Shown here piece by piece: positions 1-5,344 of a stretch of DNA of 6,692 nt. Position 1 is the first letter of the stretch, and each line of letters begins with the position of its first letter. The position numbers were made by a program, and so were the translations under genes. A model generated the notes under the pieces. It was not told the origin of the DNA and searched no databases. It worked only from the letters and a program-made list of their open reading frames with translations. The DNA lies in the NCBI RefSeq assembly GCF_002311515.1, contig NZ_DCAO01000071.1, forward strand, positions 1-6,692, written 5' to 3'. The stretch comes from Thalassospira sp. UBA1131 (lineage in GTDB: Bacteria > Pseudomonadota > Alphaproteobacteria > Rhodospirillales > Thalassospiraceae).

Positions 1-48
1 GATCATCTGCCGGTCTAATCGTTCGGTCTGCCTTCCGGGATACGCCCG

Positions 49-1287
49 TCAGGAAAAATGTTTGATGATCCGCGCACTTAACGCACGGGCAACTCCGGTC
101 TTGCTTTGGCGTTCCCACCGTTCATCTGTGGTTTCGTCGTCACCTGAAATCAGGCAAATCTCGTTATCATCACCGCCAAAGGTCCCGGTCGCGGGCGCCA
201 CATCATTGGCCAGGATCCAGTCACACCCCTTGCGTGCCCGTTTGGCGCGCGCATGGTCGGTGACATTTTCGGTTTCGGCAGCAAATCCGATCACAAGTCC
301 CGGTCGCGCCGGCCCAGCCTTGCTGATGGTTGCCAGAATGTCCGGATTTTCCGAAAGCTTCAGGTCCGGGATCAACCCCGATCCATCTTTCTTAAGCTTC
401 TGACCGGCTTCATCAGCCGTGCGCCAATCGGCCACCGCAGCCGCACAAACGGCAATATCGGCGGGAAGGGCGGCCGTTACGGCACCCAGCATCTCGCGTG
501 CGGTTTCGATGCGCACGACCTTCACCCCTGCGGGATCGGGCAGGGTCACCGGACCCGTCACCAGCGTCACATCGGCACCGGCCTGTGCCAGCGCCTCGGC
601 AATGGCGTGGCCCTGTTTGCCCGAGGATCGGTTGGCGATATAACGCACCGGATCAATCGGCTCGTGCGTCGGGCCGCTGGTGACCACCGCCTTTTTACCG
701 GCAAGGGGTTTGGGCGCGTCTTGCTGTTCCAGGAAATCAACAACACTTGCGATAATCTCGGCCGGTTCGGCCAAACGGCCCGATCCAAATTCACCACAGG
801 CCAGGTCACCAGATGACGGGCCGACGCGGAGCACGCCACGGCTTTCAAGGGTGGCAATATTGGCTTGCGTTGCCGGATGGTTCCACATCTCGACATTCAT
901 CGCGGGGGCAATCATCACCGGCTTGTTGGTCGCAAGTAACGCGGTTGTCGCAAGATCACCGGCCTGTCCGGTCGCCATCTTGGCCAGAATATCGGCACTT
1001 GCCGGGGCGACCAGAACAAGGTCGGCCTCACGCGACAGGCGGATATGGCCCATTTCCGCTTCGTCGGTCAGGGAAAACAGGTCCTGATAGACCTTGTTTT
1101 CGGTCAGTGCCGCAACCGAAAGCGGTGTCACGAACTCGGCCCCACCCTTGGTCAGGATGGCGCGGATATGGATCCCGCGATCGCGCAACCGACGGATCAC
1201 CTCAAGCACCTTATAGGCGGCAATGCCGCCCGAGATGATCAGAAGGACACTCTTTCGATTTAAGTCACTTGGCACTGTGATTACCAA
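49..1287 (-). CDS. coaBC: Bifunctional phosphopantothenoylcysteine decarboxylase / phosphopantothenate-cysteine ligase
   Basis: This cytoplasmic enzyme carries out two consecutive steps of coenzyme A synthesis: CoaB ligates cysteine to 4'-phosphopantothenate using CTP, and the FMN-dependent CoaC domain decarboxylates the product to 4'-phosphopantetheine. The 412-residue length is normal for the fused bacterial form. The CoaC half (about 12-180) shows SGGIAAYK at 19-26, the likely catalytic His81 in MGHIRLSREADL, PAMN at 128-131 and the active-site lid Cys164 in ACGE. The CoaB half (about 194-410) shows TSGPTHEPIDPVRYIANRSS from 203, AAAVADW at 282-288, the KLKK lysines at 297-300, SENPDIL at 312-318, FAAET at 335-339 and AND at 360-362. 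The start is unclear. The longest frame opens with TTG at 1287; a GTG at 1275 (codon 5) is the only other early choice, and neither has a clear Shine-Dalgarno sequence. The next gene upstream is on the same strand but is separated by a terminator, so coaBC probably has its own promoter. In related bacteria dut often follows; the 48 bases left here cannot show it. Confidence 0.96.
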   Translation of the reverse strand: MVITVPSDLNRKSVLLIISGGIAAYKVLEVIRRLRDRGIHIRAILTKGGAEFVTPLSVAALTENKVYQDLFSLTDEAEMGHIRLSREADLVLVAPASADILAKMATGQAGDLATTALLATNKPVMIAPAMNVEMWNHPATQANIATLESRGVLRVGPSSGDLACGEFGSGRLAEPAEIIASVVDFLEQQDAPKPLAGKKAVVTSGPTHEPIDPVRYIANRSSGKQGHAIAEALAQAGADVTLVTGPVTLPDPAGVKVVRIETAREMLGAVTAALPADIAVCAAAVADWRTADEAGQKLKKDGSGLIPDLKLSENPDILATISKAGPARPGLVIGFAAETENVTDHARAKRARKGCDWILANDVAPATGTFGGDDNEICLISGDDETTDERWERQSKTGVARALSARIIKHFS

Positions 1288-1382
1288 TTAATTACGGTTA
1301 AGAAGTGTGGTTAACCTACATTGTCCCCTAATCGGGCGCAAGAACCCAATCAAGAACACGATAAAAGCCACAAGCGTGTTTG

Positions 1383-1416
1383 AAAAACGCCATGCCCGGT
1401 ATCTGGACATGGCGTT
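1383..1416 (-). terminator. Rho-independent terminator after the polysaccharide deacetylase gene
   Basis: A perfect 9-bp inverted repeat has arms AACGCCATG (1386-1394) and CATGGCGTT (1408-1416). In minus-strand reading the helix can extend inward by a T.G pair and two C-G pairs, leaving a 7-nt loop, and the descending arm runs into five consecutive T residues (1383-1387). It lies about 60 bp beyond the deacetylase stop codon and about 95 bp before the coaBC start, so it should separate the two same-strand genes into different transcripts. The plus-strand side is also T-rich, but no plus-strand gene ends here. Confidence 0.75.
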
Positions 1417-1478
1417 GATTTTATTTGGATTTCCGATCCCGACGCTGAATATCGGGTTTTGCATGATCAACCGGTTGC

Positions 1479-2732
1479 TTATGGAACGGTATAAAGCATC
1501 CCGAACCAGCGCCAGCGTGAATCTGGCCCCATGGCGGTGCAGTTGATCCGCCAGCGCCCGCTTGAAACCGGACCATCAAGGCGGATTTCAACCCGTTCTT
1601 CGCCAAGGCGCGACATGGTCGGCTCCCCTTCGGACGGATAACAGTTCATCGACGGGGCCGGTTCTGCCAGCGTAAAGCCAAAGGCCGGCGGATTACGGGT
1701 CAGGGTATAATCAGCCGGTGTGACGTCGCTGACCACAAGCGGCAGGGAATTTGCCGCCAGATTAAACCGATCCATCGCGCCGTAATGCTCGTTCAGGGCA
1801 TAACGCGGCAGATACATGAAATCGGATTCTGTATGCATCGCACCGCTTTGCTGGCCAAAGGCCGCGCGATAGCCAGCTTCCTTGACCGCGGCAATCACCT
1901 CGCCATTGGCCTCCCCATAGGGATAAGCAAAGATTTCCGGCACATAGCCGAGTTCTTCCTCAAACCGGGCGGCAGAATTGGCAAGCTCTGCCTTGACGCG
2001 ATCAATGTCAAAATCAGGCAAATGGGCATGGTTCTGGCTGTGACCACCAATCGTCACACCCGCCTTGGACAGTTCGCGCACCATGTCCCAGGTCATGTAG
2101 TTGGCATAGCCCGAATCAAGTTGTTCGGTGGAAACAAACACGGTGAAGGGCAGGTTGTGTTCACGAAATACCGGCCAGGCCTTTTCGTAAACCGAACGAT
2201 AGGCATCATCGACCGTAATGCCGATGGTACGATCCGGAACCCCCTTGCCATCGGCAAGCGCGCTCACGATCTGCGGAACGCCCATCACGGTATAGGGGCC
2301 ACTGGTCAGTTCTTTGACGTGCTGGTCGAACTGTTCCATCGTGATGTTGGTCGAAGGATATTCGCCCTCGCCAAAGCGATGATACATAAACACCACGGCC
2401 GAGGTCGCGTCTCCGCTTGGCGTAACCATTTCCTGATCCGCATTTTGCGACGCATCGGACTGGGCCGCGTCCTGCGCTGTTGCCTCGGTCGTCAGAACTT
2501 CCGGGGTTTCGGCACCATCTGAACCCGTTACCGCAGGCTCCGCCGTCGTCGCCTCAACCGTTTCATCGGTTGCAGGTGCGCTATCCGACGCGATCTGGGC
2601 AAAGCCCGCCGTAGCACCAAAAGTAAGCCCAACCGCGAAGGAGACACCGACAATAAGGCCGTGCATCCTGCGCGGCGGTTTCACCCGCATCACTGCCGAA
2701 ATTGCGCTGTGCCCTTTGGTCTCAACTGCCAT
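1479..2732 (-). CDS. Secreted or membrane-anchored polysaccharide deacetylase (NodB homology domain, CE4-like)
   Basis: This is probably a metal-dependent deacetylase acting on N-acetylated envelope or extracellular polysaccharide outside the cytoplasm; the substrate cannot be read from sequence. Numbering is from the ATG at 2732 (417 aa). A basic stretch, MRVKPPRR (15-22), precedes a hydrophobic segment (about 23-45) ending AGFA-Q, a plausible signal-peptidase site. An Ala/Thr/Glu/Asp-rich spacer covers about 49-110. The NodB domain (about 113-315) has MYHRFGEGEYPSTNI near its start, motif 1 as TVDD (173-176; usual TFDD, Asp175 probable base, Asp176 metal ligand), motif 2 HSQNH (His231 and His235) and YPYG (270-273). 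The last 80 residues form a separate extension with Cys364 and Cys398. Start choice is uncertain: ATG 2732 has GGAA six bases upstream and gives the most normal signal peptide; ATG 2780 has a better GAGG; GTG 2828 adds rare codons and is unlikely. The PgaB/IcaB-like opening motif suggests a poly-GlcNAc-type substrate only weakly, because no biosynthetic operon adjoins. Confidence 0.88.
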   Translation of the reverse strand: MAVETKGHSAISAVMRVKPPRRMHGLIVGVSFAVGLTFGATAGFAQIASDSAPATDETVEATTAEPAVTGSDGAETPEVLTTEATAQDAAQSDASQNADQEMVTPSGDATSAVVFMYHRFGEGEYPSTNITMEQFDQHVKELTSGPYTVMGVPQIVSALADGKGVPDRTIGITVDDAYRSVYEKAWPVFREHNLPFTVFVSTEQLDSGYANYMTWDMVRELSKAGVTIGGHSQNHAHLPDFDIDRVKAELANSAARFEEELGYVPEIFAYPYGEANGEVIAAVKEAGYRAAFGQQSGAMHTESDFMYLPRYALNEHYGAMDRFNLAANSLPLVVSDVTPADYTLTRNPPAFGFTLAEPAPSMNCYPSEGEPTMSRLGEERVEIRLDGPVSSGRWRINCTAMGPDSRWRWFGMLYTVP

Positions 2733-2905
2733 ATCTGTTTCCAGTATCTTGCGATCCACCCACGCCGGGGCGCAACTCATTCGCGCCCTCGGATCTCCCC
2801 CCAGTAGAAAACCCGGCTCCTGCCCCACGCAATGCGTTTTGCAGGGTCATTTTGACTTCGAAAATACCAGTGAACCGATTGTTTTTCCACAGTTCATATC
2901 AGCTC

Positions 2906-2962
2906 TTGCCAATTGTCCGCCACATTACAAATCTAATGGTAACCATATCGAACTTTTGGCAA
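2906..2962. promoter_or_regulatory. Inverted repeats in the divergent intergenic region (possible operator)
   Basis: The gap between the divergent deacetylase and nitroreductase genes contains TTGCCAA (2906-2912) and its exact reverse complement TTGGCAA (2956-2962), with starts 50 bp apart. Between them lies ATGGT-A-ACCAT (2936-2946). Such symmetry is compatible with a regulator binding between divergent promoters, but repeats this short can arise by chance in AT-rich intergenic DNA. I found no convincing -35/-10 pair on either strand in this gap and no regulator gene next to it. Confidence 0.2.
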
Positions 2963-2985
2963 CCACTTCTGATTGACGAGGATGC

Positions 2986-3567
2986 ATGCTTAATTCTGAT
3001 GGACTTGACCTTCTTTTTCACAATGGCCGCACCCACAATGTCTGGCACGACAAACCGGTTGACCCGGCACTTCTCAAAAAGGCCTGGGATCTGACCGTAC
3101 TGGGACCGACAAGTGCCAATTGCGAACCGATGCGCATTACCTTTGTCACCACCGACGAGGCCCGTGCACGCCTTAAACCCTGCCTGGCAGAGGGCAATAT
3201 CGAAAAAACCATGACAGCACCGGTGACTGCGATCATCGCCCATGACATGGAATTTTACGAAAAATTGCCCGACCTGTTCCCGCATACCGATGCCCGGTCA
3301 TGGTTTGCCGGCAAGGAAGAGGCCATCAAAACCACCGCATTCCGCAATGGCACGCTGCAGGCAGGCTATTTCATCCTCGCCCTTCGGGCCGTTGGCCTTG
3401 ATTGTGGCGGGATGTCGGGCTTTGATAACGCCAAGGTCGATGCCGAGTTCTTTGCTGGCACCGCGTATAAAAGCAACTTCCTGCTCAATATCGGCTATGG
3501 CGATGGCAGCAAGCTGTTTGAACGCCAGCCGCGTCTGAGCTTCGACCAGGGTGCTGAAATCATCTGA
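2986..3567 (+). CDS. RutE/HadB-type nitroreductase-family oxidoreductase (putative malonic semialdehyde reductase)
   Basis: This 193-residue protein belongs to the flavin-dependent nitroreductase superfamily, in the subgroup containing E. coli RutE, which is about the same size and is assigned to reducing malonic semialdehyde to 3-hydroxypropionate during pyrimidine breakdown. Subgroup signatures are visible: RTHNVW (15-20), GPTSANCEPMR (40-50), EFYEKLPDLFPH (89-100 region), RNGTLQAGYFILALRAVGLD (from 120), GGMSGFDNAKV, and a C-terminal KSNFLLNIGYGDGS followed by PRLSFDQ. FMN binding and NAD(P)H use are inferred from the family. The ATG at 2986 is preceded by GAGGA (2978-2982), close but usable; the nearby ATG at 2982 meets a stop after three codons. 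No rutA, B, C, D, F or G gene is in view, so a pyrimidine role is not supported by context, and a general aldehyde or nitro reductase is equally possible. It is transcribed alone and followed by hairpins. Confidence 0.9.
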   Translation: MLNSDGLDLLFHNGRTHNVWHDKPVDPALLKKAWDLTVLGPTSANCEPMRITFVTTDEARARLKPCLAEGNIEKTMTAPVTAIIAHDMEFYEKLPDLFPHTDARSWFAGKEEAIKTTAFRNGTLQAGYFILALRAVGLDCGGMSGFDNAKVDAEFFAGTAYKSNFLLNIGYGDGSKLFERQPRLSFDQGAEII

Positions 3568-3582
3568 TCAGGCTTCTGATCA
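3565..3582. repeat. Short perfect hairpin overlapping the nitroreductase stop codon
   Basis: TGATCAG (3565-3571) and CTGATCA (3576-3582) are perfect reverse complements around the 4-nt loop GCTT. The left arm begins with the TGA stop codon. There is no T-run after it, so it may protect the mRNA 3' end or simply precede the stronger hairpin downstream. Confidence 0.45.
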
Positions 3583-3596
3583 CACCAAACAAGAAC

Positions 3597-3634
3597 CTGA
3601 CCGGCGGGCGCTAAAACACCCGCCCGCCGGTTGG
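3597..3634 (+). terminator. Very GC-rich stem-loop downstream of the nitroreductase gene (probable transcript end)
   Basis: CCGGCGGGCG (3601-3610) and CGCCCGCCGG (3621-3630) form a perfect 10-bp stem around a 10-nt loop. Four more pairs, including two G.U wobbles, extend it to 3597-3634. It sits about 30 bp beyond the stop codon, where a transcription end is expected. However, the bases after it are TTGGCGCAAA with no T-run, so it is not a textbook intrinsic terminator. It may act as a pause site, an mRNA-stabilising 3' structure or a Rho-assisted end. Confidence 0.5.
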
Positions 3635-3744
3635 CGCAAACCGATACGCTCCCCACATGACACATTCTGCCCAAAGGCGTTCGGCAGAGGACGGCATCAC
3701 CACGCACCCGACAGATATTTTCAATCACTTCAGTGCTTAGAAAA

Positions 3745-3762
3745 CTGTCATCAAAGTTTTAT
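3745..3762 (+). promoter_or_regulatory. Degenerate Pho-box-like site upstream of the phoR-type gene
   Basis: The sequence CTGTCAT-CAAA-GTTTTAT has the 7-4-7 layout of a PhoB-binding Pho box. The left half is a perfect CTGTCAT; the right half matches only 4 of 7 positions. A weak -10-like CATAAC lies at 3779-3784, followed by a leader of about 70 nt to the TTG start at 3853. The location before a PhoR-like kinase makes autoregulation by PhoB plausible, but the poor right half means it could be coincidence. Confidence 0.25.
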
Positions 3763-3852
3763 TTGATCTTTACTGGCCCATAACCATTTTAGGTCCACTT
3801 TTGATCACACGCGTGGTAAACCGCCGTCACCCCGTTTAAACAGGAGCGTTAA

Positions 3853-5262
3853 TTGGGTTTCCGCCAATTGATACTTACGGCTTTGGCCGTTGCCTTTCCG
3901 GCAGGTGTTGTCTTTGTCGTCCTTGCGGCGATGGAGCAGCTTGGCTGGGGCACAGCGATCCTGTCTGCGACCGCCGCCTGGCTCGGGGCTGCGGCGATCT
4001 TGCGCATCTATTTTGGCGATCTGCGCCGGGTGGCACGCTACGCGACCGATCTGCGCGACCGCTATAAAGGCACCCCGCCGCAACATATCAGCTTTGCCGC
4101 CGCCTCCGAGCTTTCATCGCTCTATACCCAGATTGCCGCGGCATTTCGTGATCGCATCGCCCTGCTTGAGGCACAAACCAGCACCGATGCCGAAATCCTT
4201 GATCACCTGCCAAACCCGGTGGTGATGGTCAATCGCCATCGCGTGGTCACCGGGTTTAACCGGGCGGCCAAGGGCCTGTTTCACAACCTTGAAACCGGCC
4301 GTGATCTAACGCGCTTTATCCGCGATCCGATCCTTCTGGATGCCTTTGACGATGTCGCAAGCGCGCGCGAAACCATGAAGCATGCGGAATTCGTGCTGGC
4401 GGCTGACGCGCACCGTCACTTTGACGTACTGACCGCACGCCTGCCTGCTGCTGCAGGCGACCGGAACTTCGTTCTGACATTCTCCGATCTGACCGAGCTT
4501 CGCAAACTCGAACAGATGCGCGCCGACTTCGCGACCGATGCCGGGCACGAACTGCGTACCCCGCTTTCGGTGCTGCTGGGCTTTATCGAAACGCTGGAAG
4601 GCCCGGCCAAGGATGATCCCGATGCGCTCAACCAGTTCCTGCCGGTGATGCGCGATCAGGCCCAGCGTATGCAGCATCTGATCGAAGATCTGCTGTCACT
4701 GGCCCGGATCGAGCTTAATGAACATACCCCGCCGTCCGAAGACTGCGATGTTGGCAAGATCATTGGCAAGGTCGCCAAAAGCCTTGCCCTGAAGGCCGAA
4801 GCCAAGGGCATGAACATTCGTGTCACCAGCACGCTTGATGACACCGAAATGGTTGGCGAGGAAAAGGAACTGACCCAGGTCTTTGTCAATCTGGTCGAAA
4901 ACGCCATCAAATACGGCCACGCCAATACCGATGTCGAAGTTTCGATCAGTCTGGCCAAAAACCCGCCGGGTGCACTGGCGCGTTTCCGCCATGACCGCAT
5001 CATGGCCGTTGCCATCCGCGATCATTCCGATGGCATCGCCCGTGAACATCTGCCGCGCCTGACGGAACGTTTCTATCGCGTTGATACTGCACGCTCCCGC
5101 GCGGTTGGCGGCACCGGACTTGGCCTTGCCATCGTCAAACATCTCGTGCAACGCCACCGCGGCACCATGCAGATCGAAAGTGAACAGGGTGTTGGCTCGG
5201 TCTTTACAGTCTATCTCCCGGCCAAAACCGGCGACAATGTCCGGAAATTGCATTCCGCCTGA
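3853..5262 (+). CDS. phoR: PhoR-type membrane sensor histidine kinase
   Basis: This is probably the kinase of a two-component system controlling phosphate starvation genes, expected to autophosphorylate and pass the phosphate to a PhoB-type regulator. The 469 residues show two N-terminal membrane helices (about 6-26 and 34-53) with almost no periplasmic loop, as in PhoR. A PAS-like segment follows (about 109-215, with LPNPVVMVNRHR at 119-130). The DHp domain has His232 in GHELRTPL, then LGFIETLEGPAKDD and IEDLLSLARIE. The ATPase domain has the N box FVNLVENAIKYG (344-355, Asn346 and Asn350), the G1 region IRDHSDGI (388-395), the F region RLTERFYRVD (402-411) and the G2 box GGTGLGLA (419-426). 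The residue before the catalytic His is Gly instead of the usual Ser, and the first Gly of DxGxG is Ser392. The start is TTG at 3853, supported by CAGGAG at 3841-3846 six bases upstream. No phoB, phoU or pst gene adjoins; the next gene is convergent hslU. The PhoR assignment rests on architecture and motifs. Confidence 0.88.
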   Translation: MGFRQLILTALAVAFPAGVVFVVLAAMEQLGWGTAILSATAAWLGAAAILRIYFGDLRRVARYATDLRDRYKGTPPQHISFAAASELSSLYTQIAAAFRDRIALLEAQTSTDAEILDHLPNPVVMVNRHRVVTGFNRAAKGLFHNLETGRDLTRFIRDPILLDAFDDVASARETMKHAEFVLAADAHRHFDVLTARLPAAAGDRNFVLTFSDLTELRKLEQMRADFATDAGHELRTPLSVLLGFIETLEGPAKDDPDALNQFLPVMRDQAQRMQHLIEDLLSLARIELNEHTPPSEDCDVGKIIGKVAKSLALKAEAKGMNIRVTSTLDDTEMVGEEKELTQVFVNLVENAIKYGHANTDVEVSISLAKNPPGALARFRHDRIMAVAIRDHSDGIAREHLPRLTERFYRVDTARSRAVGGTGLGLAIVKHLVQRHRGTMQIESEQGVGSVFTVYLPAKTGDNVRKLHSA

Positions 5263-5286
5263 GCGTCTGGAAGACATGCAAAAACA

Positions 5287-5316
5287 AAAAGGCCAGCAAC
5301 ATCGTGCTGGCCTTTT
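5287..5316. terminator. Bidirectional Rho-independent terminator between phoR and hslU
   Basis: AAAAGGCCAGCA (5287-5298) and TGCTGGCCTTTT (5305-5316) form a perfect 12-bp stem with a 6-nt ACATCG loop. The A-run on the left and T-run on the right give a T-run after the helix on both strands. It lies 24 bp after the phoR stop and 28 bp beyond the hslU stop, so it can end both convergent transcripts. Confidence 0.92.
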
Positions 5317-5344
5317 ATGTATCTGATCTGATCGAACGTTTCGA

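Noticed and set aside
1..48. Start of a dut gene downstream of coaBC
   Set aside because: Gene order in related bacteria suggests it, and an ATG exists at 4-6 on the minus strand, but only two codons are present and no Shine-Dalgarno is visible, so it cannot be supported.
1288..1320. CtrA-type site (TTAA-N7-TTAA) before coaBC
   Set aside because: The TTAA elements are separated by 9 and 6 bases, not the 7 required by the CtrA consensus, so I only report them as repeats.
1288..1470. A 60-codon minus-strand frame with a hydrophobic stretch between the deacetylase and coaBC
   Set aside because: The deacetylase terminator lies inside it, there is no good ribosome-binding site, and the sequence shows no recognisable family. 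The hydrophobic stretch is probably chance.
1785..2522. A 245-codon open frame on the plus strand
   Set aside because: It lies wholly antisense to the deacetylase gene, whose catalytic motifs are intact, and its translation is rich in His, Arg and Gly with no recognisable domain. It is an antisense shadow.
3805..4086. A 93-codon minus-strand frame at the phoR 5' end
   Set aside because: It overlaps the TTG start and membrane-helix coding part of phoR, which has a clear CAGGAG site and the expected PhoR topology. The frame has no motif of its own.
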